DNA of 64,000 nucleotides from UBA1275 sp002323515 (lineage in GTDB: Bacteria > Bacteroidota > Rhodothermia > Balneolales > Balneolaceae), in NCBI GenBank assembly GCA_964007875.1, contig CAXGAH010000001.1, positions 127,455-191,454 on the forward strand, written 5' to 3'. Positions 56,789-64,000 of this stretch are shown piece after piece; within the stretch, counting starts at the first letter, position 1; the number at the start of each line of letters is the position of its first letter. The notes under the pieces were generated by a model, which saw only the letters and a program-made list of their open reading frames with translations, did not search any database and was not told where the DNA came from. Both the position numbers and the translations under genes were made by a program.

Positions 56789-56810
56789 TCCATTTTGAGA
56801 TTACTCACGA

Positions 56811-56839
56811 AAAGCCGCATATCCTGCGGCTTTTTTTTT
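56811..56839 (+). terminator. Rho-independent terminator of the H1-like gene
   Basis: Perfect 9-base stem AAAGCCGCA/TGCGGCTTT with a five-base loop, followed by a run of nine T overlapping the stem end. It is correctly placed after the H1-like gene. Confidence 0.93.
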
Positions 56840-56923
56840 GACTTTGCTTTGGTGTAGATTTTGGCGAAAGTTACAATATTTACCTTAAAACCTATCGTCA
56901 TACAGTTATTAAAGTAAGCACCT

Positions 56924-57281
56924 ATGTTTTGTTCTCATCATCCAATACTCCTAATTGGATTATTTGGCTGCATAGTCAGTCTTTCTTGAACAAAAACATA
57001 TGACTGGAATGCCACATTCAATGAAGCGGGAATGATTAACTTTCAAAAACTTGATTCCACCATAAAGGTCAGTTTAGCCTACTCCACTACCAATAATATA
57101 CTCGGTTTTGACATTTATGGTGGTTTAGAAGATTCATTATTAAGTGTGGGCGCCTTAAAACCTACTTAGGTAAAAAAATAGACTACTCCTTCGTGAGGTT
57201 ATGACTTCATCTAGTTTTTTGAGCTTATAGTCTGAATGGTGGTACTTTGATGCTATGGAACGAAGCGCCACTAAAGAGTAA
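56924..57281 (+). pseudogene. Decayed D-Ala-D-Ala dipeptidase (VanX-like, M15 family)
   Basis: Remains of a lipoprotein-type VanX homologue. In one frame from ATG 56924 there is a hydrophobic start (LLIGLFGCIVSLS), a TGA stop at 56987 where a lipobox Cys would stand, then an uninterrupted match to the N-terminal domain: FQKLDSTIKVSLAYSTTNN, and ILGFDIYGGLEDSLL, up to a TAG at 57167. The zinc-binding middle is missing. In another frame 57174-57281 encodes the C-terminal part, LLREVMTSSSFLSL, a TAG, then SEWWYFDA, the recognisable EWWHFD box. So the gene has two nonsense codons, a large deletion and a frame change. It cannot encode an active enzyme. The intact relative cuts D-Ala-D-Ala in wall metabolism. 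Confidence 0.8.
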
Positions 57282-57395
57282 TTTGATATAATGGAGTAAA
57301 TAAAACAATATAGCCGGAATACTGTTTGGAATAAAGTGGTTGTATTACTTGTTTTTTCCTGAACTCACTCAATAAACCTTTTAGCTTCACGATTT

Positions 57396-58367
57396 ATGAC
57401 AAAATCTAGTCTAACTAGCCGTATGCTCTATTATTACCTTAAGCATACCGAAGCTACTTATAGAAAACCTATTGATCCTGCTAGAGAAAATATCTCTTCA
57501 CATCCCCCGAAAAAACTATGCTCACATTACAGCATTGAATTAAAAAAAAATACCGAAGGTAGGATATGGATTTGTGAGACCCAAACTGCCGAAGATGATG
57601 ATTCCACAATATTTTATTTTTATGGAAGTGGACTTATTCAAGGACCAAGAAAACAACATTGGAAATGTATCGAGGACTTACTGCAACGTGGCGTTCCAAG
57701 AATTGTACTAGTAGAAGCCCCTCTGTTTCCCTCTCATACGATATCTTACATATTGAATTGGTGCCTAGAAACAATCATGGAGATGGTAAATGAACTCATG
57801 ATTAAAGAAACACGATTAAAAGTGCTAGGTGAGGGCTCAGGTGCCTGGTTAGCCTATAACATGCTGCATAGTTTTGAAAAAAAGCACCTACTTCAAGTTG
57901 ATGAACTAATTCTACTATGCCCCTGGTTGGATGCTTCATTAAGTAATCCTTGGATTGATGAAATCGAAGTTTTGGATCCCATTAACAATCGATCAGAATG
58001 GACACGCTTAGGAGAAATCTGGCAAAATCAAATTCCCTCAGCTTTAGAAAATGAAACAGATGAAGGCATTCTTAAAAATCCCACTAACCCTCTAGCTCCT
58101 ATTTATATGGATCTCCGGCAGACCCCACCTACTCGAGTATACACAGCGGAATATGACATTTTCAAAGCAGACGCAGTAAAGCTTCGCCAAAAGGCCGCTT
58201 CAGAACCGGTTATTTTTAATTATTATGAGTATGAAAAAATGATTCATTGCTGGTATCATTATGATCTACCAGAATCCAAACTATTATTAGATCAATTAAC
58301 CGCAACCCTTACCCAGCCCATGAGTGAATGGGAGAAAACAGCTGAACTAGATGGTAAATTTTGGTAG
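57396..58367 (+). CDS. Alpha/beta hydrolase-fold protein (hormone-sensitive-lipase-like) lacking the elbow Ser
   Basis: 323-residue protein that follows the HSL/GDSAG-type fold: YGSG (76-79) where the HGGG oxyanion loop stands, LCPWLDASLSNP, NPLAPIYMDLRQTPPTRVY and a late HCWYH. The catalytic Asp (in AEYDIF) and His appear present, but the nucleophile elbow reads GEGSGA (145-150) in place of GDSAGA. The expected Ser is Gly147, and a Ser follows one position later at 148. It may be non-catalytic or use a shifted Ser. No signal peptide is seen. It precedes the GMC oxidoreductase pair by about 90 bases in the same direction. Confidence 0.7.
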   Translation: MTKSSLTSRMLYYYLKHTEATYRKPIDPARENISSHPPKKLCSHYSIELKKNTEGRIWICETQTAEDDDSTIFYFYGSGLIQGPRKQHWKCIEDLLQRGVPRIVLVEAPLFPSHTISYILNWCLETIMEMVNELMIKETRLKVLGEGSGAWLAYNMLHSFEKKHLLQVDELILLCPWLDASLSNPWIDEIEVLDPINNRSEWTRLGEIWQNQIPSALENETDEGILKNPTNPLAPIYMDLRQTPPTRVYTAEYDIFKADAVKLRQKAASEPVIFNYYEYEKMIHCWYHYDLPESKLLLDQLTATLTQPMSEWEKTAELDGKFW

Positions 58368-58460
58368 TTAGTGTTTTTTCAATAAAAGCACTTGCATAGC
58401 TCCACTCAGGGCTCTATTATCCCAAAGTTATAGAGTGAAATTAAACTTAATTTGTTCACA

Positions 58461-60155
58461 ATGAATATGAATGAGTATGATGCAATTGTTGTAGGAACTG
58501 GTATTAGTGGAGGTTGGGCAGCAAAGGAGTTAACAGAAAATGGATTAAAAACCCTCGTTTTAGAGCGAGGACGTATGATTGAGCATGTCAAAGACTATCA
58601 TACTGCTCATTTGGATCCTTGGGATATGGATCATGGAGGAAGGCCGACTAAAAATGATCTGAAAACACAACATAAACAGAATCGATCAGGTTACACTACT
58701 GATCGAGCTCATAGTCACTTTTTTGTGGATGATATTGAACATCCATACAATGAAAAAAAACGATTTGATTGGTTGCGTGGGTATCATGTAGGTGGTAGAT
58801 CCCTGATGTGGGGTCGGCAAACCTATCGTCTCAGTGAAATGGATTTCGAGGCTAATGCAAAGGACGGTTTTGGAGTTGATTGGCCCATTAGATATGCCGA
58901 AATAAAGCCTTGGTACGATTATGTAGAAGAATACATTGGGGTAAGTGGAGAAAATCTAGGGCTTAAACAACTTCCAGATGGAGTATTTTTAAAACCAATG
59001 GAACTCAATTGTGTAGAAAAATTATTAAAAGAACAATTAAGTCAAAAATATACTGACCGTCTACTTACTATTGGTCGTGCTGCTCATATTACAGAGGGTA
59101 CCAAAGAAGGCTTAGGAAGAATTAGTTGCCAATACCGTAACCGATGTATGCGCGGATGTCCATATGGTGCTTACTTTAGTAGTAATTCTTCTACCCTTCC
59201 CGCTGCAGAAAAAACAGGAAATATGACCTTGATGCCTAATTCTATAGTTCATGAGATTATGTATGATGAGGCTACTCAAAGAGCTACTGGGGTTCGGGTT
59301 ATTGATACCGAAACTATGGAGCACTATGAGTACCAAGCAAAAGTTATATTTTTGTGTGCATCTACAATTGCATCAGCAAGTATTCTTATGCAATCTAGAT
59401 CCACTCGTTTCCCTGATGGAATGGGGAATGATTCTGGTGAATTAGGCCATAACATCATGGATCACCACTTAGGGGTAGGTGCATCTGCTAATACAGATTC
59501 ATTTAGGGATAAATATTATATCGGGCGCCGTCCAAATGGGTTTTATATTCCTCGTTTTAGAAACTTAGACTTGGTGACTAAGGTTGCTGGTTTTATTCGG
59601 GGATATGGATACCAAGGGGGAGGCTCAAGAAGTAATTGGTCGGAAAATATTCAAGAATATCAGTACGGACAGGCCTTTAATGAAGCTCTTCTTGAACCTG
59701 GAGGATGGTCGATAGGCATGGGTGGATTCGGAGAGTTTTTGCCCTATCACGATAATCAAATGACACTCGACTATGAAAAACTTGATAAATGGGGATTACC
59801 CACAGTAACCTTTGACGCTGAGTTTAAAGAAAATGAACTCAACATGCGTAAAGATATGATGAATCAAGCGGCTGAAATGCTAGATAGAGCAGGCTTTAGT
59901 TCTATATCAACCTTTGATAATCCTGGTGGGCCAGGGTTGGGAATTCATGAAATGGGCACAGCTCGAATGGGTAAAGACCCTAAAACCAGTGTCCTAAACA
60001 AATACAATCAAGTGCATTCCGTCCCAAATGTGTTTGTAACCGATGGTTCATTCATGACCTCATCTGGCTGCCAGAATCCATCTTTAACTTATATGGCTTT
60101 TACTGCTAGAGCTGTGGCTCATGCTGTTGAAGAGCTAAAAAAAATGAATTTATAG
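58461..60155 (+). CDS. GMC-family oxidoreductase, large subunit
   Basis: 564-residue FAD enzyme of the glucose-methanol-choline family. The N-terminal AIVVGTGISGGWAAKEL binds FAD. The family end motifs HEMGTARMG and SSGCQNPSLTYMAF are intact. A Cys-containing stretch CQYRNRCMRGCPYGAYF in the middle is typical of gluconate/2-keto-gluconate-type dehydrogenase large subunits. Together with the small subunit 10 bases downstream it should oxidise a sugar or sugar acid, passing electrons to the respiratory chain. I use ATG 58461; ATG 58467 is equally possible. There is no signal peptide of its own, so export may depend on the partner. Confidence 0.92.
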   Translation: MNMNEYDAIVVGTGISGGWAAKELTENGLKTLVLERGRMIEHVKDYHTAHLDPWDMDHGGRPTKNDLKTQHKQNRSGYTTDRAHSHFFVDDIEHPYNEKKRFDWLRGYHVGGRSLMWGRQTYRLSEMDFEANAKDGFGVDWPIRYAEIKPWYDYVEEYIGVSGENLGLKQLPDGVFLKPMELNCVEKLLKEQLSQKYTDRLLTIGRAAHITEGTKEGLGRISCQYRNRCMRGCPYGAYFSSNSSTLPAAEKTGNMTLMPNSIVHEIMYDEATQRATGVRVIDTETMEHYEYQAKVIFLCASTIASASILMQSRSTRFPDGMGNDSGELGHNIMDHHLGVGASANTDSFRDKYYIGRRPNGFYIPRFRNLDLVTKVAGFIRGYGYQGGGSRSNWSENIQEYQYGQAFNEALLEPGGWSIGMGGFGEFLPYHDNQMTLDYEKLDKWGLPTVTFDAEFKENELNMRKDMMNQAAEMLDRAGFSSISTFDNPGGPGLGIHEMGTARMGKDPKTSVLNKYNQVHSVPNVFVTDGSFMTSSGCQNPSLTYMAFTARAVAHAVEELKKMNL

Positions 60156-60165
60156 GAACTTAACT

Positions 60166-60765
60166 ATGAACAGAAGAGAAGTTTTAAAAAAATTAGGACT
60201 TAGTTTTGGAGTGGTCATTGCTAGCCCAGTGTTGTTTCATGCCTCCTGCGGAAAAAAATCTACTACTCACTTTTTTAATGAACTCGAACTACAGTTACTT
60301 ATAGAGACCTCTGATATGATAATTCCTGGAAGCAACGTGTTACCCAAAGCATCCGATGTTGGTGTTGCGGAATATGTTGACCATTATGTAGCAGATATCG
60401 TCGAGGATGATGAACAAAAGCAGCTAAGAGCATTCATGCAACAATATTTGAAAGCCATTAACCCAGAGAAACCAACAGAATATTGGGTCCAAAATACATT
60501 TTCAGTTGAGTGGGATACTAGAGATCAGTGGCATGATGAAATCAACAATTTTGAAAAATCAACTAAACAGGGACAAAAAAGTGAATTATCTGACGAAATA
60601 GCCATTTTTGCACTCCTCACAAATTTAAAATCTCTTATGATAAGAGCTTACCGTGGTAGCGAATTAGTTGGTGAGCAATTTCTTGCATATGATCCAATTC
60701 CTGGACGTCATATTGGATGTATAGATTTAGATGAAGCTACAGGCGGAAAGAGTTGGTCATTATAG
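60166..60765 (+). CDS. Gluconate 2-dehydrogenase subunit 3 family protein
   Basis: 199-residue small subunit of a GMC-type dehydrogenase. The N-terminus has a twin-arginine start (NRREVLKKLGL), a hydrophobic core and a Cys at 31 (FHASC), so it looks like a Tat lipoprotein signal that could carry the large subunit out by piggyback. The core contains LIETSDMIIPGSNVLPKASDVGV, in part typical of the family. It begins 10 bases after the large subunit gene, in one operon. Confidence 0.9.
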   Translation: MNRREVLKKLGLSFGVVIASPVLFHASCGKKSTTHFFNELELQLLIETSDMIIPGSNVLPKASDVGVAEYVDHYVADIVEDDEQKQLRAFMQQYLKAINPEKPTEYWVQNTFSVEWDTRDQWHDEINNFEKSTKQGQKSELSDEIAIFALLTNLKSLMIRAYRGSELVGEQFLAYDPIPGRHIGCIDLDEATGGKSWSL

Positions 60766-60837
60766 CTAATAATAAACGTTAGATTTTTACTGTCTACTTA
60801 TATACTTTGAGGATACTTATAATAAGTCCCTAAAGTT

Positions 60838-63800
60838 ATGTTTAAAAAAATACCCCTCCTTTTTCTTTCCTTATTTTTAGTGCTACTTGCCAATAAACAT
60901 TCAAAGGCCCAAATAGTCTATCCTGACAAAGCTACTTTTGATATTAATAACCTCTCAACCTTGATTGATTTTGAGTCATATAATGCTATATATCCTGATT
61001 ATGATTTTGGTCCAGATGCCGCTATTCAGTTTAAAGTGGAGTCAGATAGCATTGTAGCTTTCTTTGGCCACAGTGATATTTCAGTAAAAATAAAAGCTGC
61101 TTACTTTGAAGATTTTAAAGATCCTAGCAAGGTTAACATTGAGGTTGACAAAGGTGATGAAGGCCTTCATTACAAAGGCACAAAAAATGTCGATCCCGGA
61201 TACCATGATTATTTAGTTTGGCCTCATACGCAAAGCTTTGAAGGGAATGATGGTCATCTCTATGCCATAGGATATGTAGAATTTACTGGATGGTCTATAT
61301 GGGGTTATAATACAACTGAATGCCCATCTGAAAATTATAATGCAATAGCTTTTGAATGCTGGATGAGTTCTGCCATACTTGTTAAATCGACTGATGGTGG
61401 ACTAACATGGGACAAGGCTGGTGATCATCCAAGCGAATATGTTGTTGCAACATCTCCTTACAAATATAGAGAACAAAATAATAGTGAGAGACATGGTGCA
61501 TTCCCCCCTAATACAGAAATAGGTAGTGATATGTATGGATTAAAGAAAGTTGGTAATTATTTTTACATACATGTTGAGTTTTGGGGAGAAGGCTTTAAAA
61601 TTGGGTCTATAGCCCGTACAAGTGATATTACAGATGCTAGTAGTTGGAGATATTTTGACGGAGAAGACTTCACAATACCAAATGTTAACCCTTATTTCGA
61701 TAATGTAACCGATCCTGCTAGCCATCTCCCCCCACCGATTGATAACTATTATCCTCTGAATTTCAATCCCAATAATGAGGCAGTTGAAGGGCTTGTATAT
61801 AGTACTTACTTTGAAAAGTATATAACAATTAGACTTAGAAGTTATAGCTTTGCTCCAGAAGTTAAACCTGGAATCTATTACTATCTATCGGATGATGGTT
61901 TTAATTGGAGTGGTAATGCTCTCTTATTACCTTTTAAAGGTAATTTTACAAAATTTAATTATCCTGGGGATAGTGAACCTTACTGGGGTATTTGGTACCC
62001 AGCAATTATAGATCAAGTAACACCTGGAAGTTATAGTGGAACCATTGGGAAAGATGCATATTTAGTTTATGTAAATCCTTTAGTTAACAATGCATGGAGT
62101 CCAACTACAAATCATATTAGAGATATAAACTATATTCCAGTTAGTTTTGATACACATAGTGTTTCATCATTTGAAGTGACTCATACAAATTTAAATATTC
62201 CTGAGGATCCAAACCCAGGTGATGGTTATTGTGATAATGGCTATGGCAGGTGTTCTCTTATTACTGCTATCACTGAATCTGAAAGTAGGCCATGGTGGGT
62301 AGATAAATCTGTTCCATTAACTATTAAGATAGGAGACTCAGCTCCAGACACGTTGACTGAAGACTATTTGGCAAGAATAAAAAAACGTACCATAATTGAT
62401 GGTACAGCACATCAAGATTTCTCTGCAAACTCACTAGATATTGAAAATGGTTGGAACGGAACATATGGGGTTCATATCAAACCAGGTTTTATTTTTGAAA
62501 GCGGAGAAGGACATGAGTTAAAAGGAATTGATGTACAAGGTGTAGATGTAGGTGGCGGTGAGGATGGATCACAAACATCATCAGTCTCTATTACTCAATC
62601 AAAAATAAATAGCCTAACACTTAACAATGCACACACTAGTGGTGTACAAGTTGGTGGCTTTGCGGCTGATTCTGCAAATATTATTGGAGAAGTTATATTC
62701 AAGGGTACTGGTAATGTAGTAAGGGGTAATCATATTGGTCATGATGGTAATTCTTTAATGACTAAATATGGTGTAAATATGGGATACACCAATACTTTAG
62801 AATCTAATGTTATTCTAGGCAAGGATAATGGAATACTTATTAATGTAACTAGTGATGACAATAAAATCATAAACAACCATATCGGTTATTTACCATGGTC
62901 AAATTCTTCTTTGGCTAATCAAGGTGCAGGCATTAAACTTACAAGTGCCTCAAATAATCTTATTGAAGGAAACACAATAAAATCCACAAATAGTGATCAA
63001 GGTGAAGCAGCGCTCTTTCTAAATGGTGCAGACAATAATAAAATCTATTCAAATGTAATTTCTAATAACTCTGGAATAGGAATACACGTATCAGGGACTA
63101 GTAAAGGTAATTTTGTGGGTGATTCAGATAAAGGTAATACCATCAGTACTAATGGGTATGGAGTTAGTTTTTTAGTTAATACAGAGACTGGTAATCCTGT
63201 TATTGGCAATAAAATATTTGATAATCCTAATGGATCAATCGGACAATATTCCAACATTCAAAAATTAGAATCACCTACTTTATATTCAGCCTATGTCAAT
63301 AGCACTAACGATAGCCTAATTATTAATCATTCAAGTATTTCCGAAACATCTTCAGAAAATTTCTTAGTAGATATATTTTCTAATTCAAGCTCCCCTGCTA
63401 TTCCACAAGGCGAGAATATTATAATATCAAAACTGTCTATAACTTCAGATGATCTTTCTACAAAAACATTAGCATTACCCTATACTGGTTCTTCCAATTT
63501 ATTTATTTCGACTACTTTTACAGATGATAGACTGGTTACCTCTGAGTTTTCAAATGTAGTTCAACTACTTCCCGAAACCTCTTCACCTAGTGCTTCTTAT
63601 AGTTTTTCATCATTGAGTGCTGATCATACTAGCAATTGGTACAGCGAGCATACGTTACAAATAACAAATAATGGTTCTACTGATCTAGTATTACAATTAG
63701 AGGAAGACTTAGGATGGGTTAACTTAGATCTTAATTTAGATGCTGACGGTAAATATGTTCCATTCACTGTCGCTAATGGAGAAACTAAAAATCTTACAAT

Positions 63801-64000
63801 TTATTTTGATTCTAGGGATCTATCCAATGAAATAAACTCTCATACTGGAAGTATAACCATTAACAGTAATGAAATTAGACCAACTCTTAGAAGTCTACCT
63901 GTTGAAATCACGTACGATACAGGTGAGACTGACTGGTTAACTTTATCAGAAGATTCAGTAAGTCTAGTTTATAAGATACCTAATCAAGATTCCACGATAA
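60838..64000 (+). CDS. Very large secreted protein with beta-helix region (3' end outside the window)
   Basis: Open frame from ATG 60838 to the window edge, 1054 codons without a stop, so the protein is incomplete. Residues 2-24 form a signal peptide ending at KHSKAQ. About 25-450 is a globular part of unknown family, rich in Tyr, Trp and Gly. At 462-481 comes DGYCDNGYGRCSLITAITES, close to the CSLREAI motif that precedes repetitive secreted domains. Residues about 500-800 are Asn/Gly-rich, with repeats of short strands (NNKIYSNVISNNSG, NNLIEGNTIKS), as expected of a right-handed parallel beta-helix. From about 930 an immunoglobulin-like or BACON-like part starts (HTLQITNNGSTDLVLQL). GC is lower than in the neighbours. 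Adhesin or polysaccharide-acting enzyme are both possible. Confidence 0.8.
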   Translation, partial: MFKKIPLLFLSLFLVLLANKHSKAQIVYPDKATFDINNLSTLIDFESYNAIYPDYDFGPDAAIQFKVESDSIVAFFGHSDISVKIKAAYFEDFKDPSKVNIEVDKGDEGLHYKGTKNVDPGYHDYLVWPHTQSFEGNDGHLYAIGYVEFTGWSIWGYNTTECPSENYNAIAFECWMSSAILVKSTDGGLTWDKAGDHPSEYVVATSPYKYREQNNSERHGAFPPNTEIGSDMYGLKKVGNYFYIHVEFWGEGFKIGSIARTSDITDASSWRYFDGEDFTIPNVNPYFDNVTDPASHLPPPIDNYYPLNFNPNNEAVEGLVYSTYFEKYITIRLRSYSFAPEVKPGIYYYLSDDGFNWSGNALLLPFKGNFTKFNYPGDSEPYWGIWYPAIIDQVTPGSYSGTIGKDAYLVYVNPLVNNAWSPTTNHIRDINYIPVSFDTHSVSSFEVTHTNLNIPEDPNPGDGYCDNGYGRCSLITAITESESRPWWVDKSVPLTIKIGDSAPDTLTEDYLARIKKRTIIDGTAHQDFSANSLDIENGWNGTYGVHIKPGFIFESGEGHELKGIDVQGVDVGGGEDGSQTSSVSITQSKINSLTLNNAHTSGVQVGGFAADSANIIGEVIFKGTGNVVRGNHIGHDGNSLMTKYGVNMGYTNTLESNVILGKDNGILINVTSDDNKIINNHIGYLPWSNSSLANQGAGIKLTSASNNLIEGNTIKSTNSDQGEAALFLNGADNNKIYSNVISNNSGIGIHVSGTSKGNFVGDSDKGNTISTNGYGVSFLVNTETGNPVIGNKIFDNPNGSIGQYSNIQKLESPTLYSAYVNSTNDSLIINHSSISETSSENFLVDIFSNSSSPAIPQGENIIISKLSITSDDLSTKTLALPYTGSSNLFISTTFTDDRLVTSEFSNVVQLLPETSSPSASYSFSSLSADHTSNWYSEHTLQITNNGSTDLVLQLEEDLGWVNLDLNLDADGKYVPFTVANGETKNLTIYFDSRDLSNEINSHTGSITINSNEIRPTLRSLPVEITYDTGETDWLTLSEDSVSLVYKIPNQDSTI

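Noticed and set aside
1..64000. tRNA, rRNA, CRISPR arrays, insertion sequences
   Set aside because: Scanned the intergenic spaces by eye for TPsiC-like GTTCGA segments, direct spaced repeats and transposase-like frames; none found, although a weak tRNA could be missed without a folding program.

Overview
The window looks like a chromosome segment of a marine, aerobic, heterotrophic member of the Balneolales/Rhodothermota (Bacteroidota-related) lineage. This is an inference from gene content, not a placement by rRNA. Supporting signs are a xanthorhodopsin-type proton pump very close in its motifs to that of Salinibacter, Bacteroidota-type families (DUF5683, DUF5916, the short histone H1-like protein, short RmlA), low GC, and the near absence of Shine-Dalgarno sequences before most genes. 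No rRNA, tRNA, CRISPR array, insertion sequence or prophage was found. Almost all of the window is ordinary chromosomal gene content.

Layout. 1-6.2 kb: end of an ABC-2 permease, hisN, argD (no ordinary start codon), threonine aldolase and a lycopene cyclase. 6.3-15.3 kb: a long minus-strand run in the order pdhA-pdhB-pdhC-rmlA-rmlD-rmlC-rmlB-EVE-dcd-rsmE, joining pyruvate dehydrogenase, dTDP-rhamnose synthesis and nucleotide/rRNA housekeeping. 15.6-22.5 kb: alaS, a DUF502 membrane protein, a chloroplast-type ferredoxin-NADP reductase divergent from an FAD amine oxidoreductase, a MerC-like protein and a Bax inhibitor-1 protein. 22.6-27.2 kb: a DUF5916 outer-membrane protein, a GH16 glucanase lipoprotein, and Smr and Dabb proteins. 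27.3-30.2 kb: an internally deleted GTP cyclohydrolase I, then cysS-yidD-hisI. 30.2-43.1 kb: a minus-strand housekeeping block (polA, tkt, TPR protein, LOG protein, DUF5683, parB, parA, anti-sigma, ECF sigma, uvrC). 43.2-49.9 kb: a DUF3311/SSS transporter pair, RluA, a PPM-type methyltransferase, blh and the convergent rhodopsin gene, then a 3-hydroxyacyl-CoA dehydrogenase. 50.1-57.3 kb: a penicillin acylase-family enzyme, a GH3/beta-lactamase fusion, a cytidine deaminase with its domains in unusual order, a histone H1-like protein and the remains of a VanX-like D-Ala-D-Ala dipeptidase. 57.4-64 kb: an alpha/beta hydrolase with an altered nucleophile elbow, a GMC oxidoreductase with its small subunit, and a very long secreted beta-helix protein that runs off the window.

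How the genes fit together. Lycopene cyclase makes beta-carotene, Blh splits it to retinal, and retinal loads the rhodopsin. The rhodopsin keeps the small glycine that in xanthorhodopsin opens the site for a carotenoid antenna, so light harvesting by a carotenoid is a reasonable hypothesis. The 50-57 kb block leans towards cell-wall and amide-bond hydrolysis. The most unusual observations are molecular oddities rather than a clearly new multi-gene system: an in-frame deletion in folE, a missing start codon in argD, the decayed vanX-like gene, the domain-inverted cytidine deaminase, the Ser-less hydrolase, and two genes (rhodopsin and H1-like) that share a strong ACGGAG ribosome-binding site unlike their neighbours.
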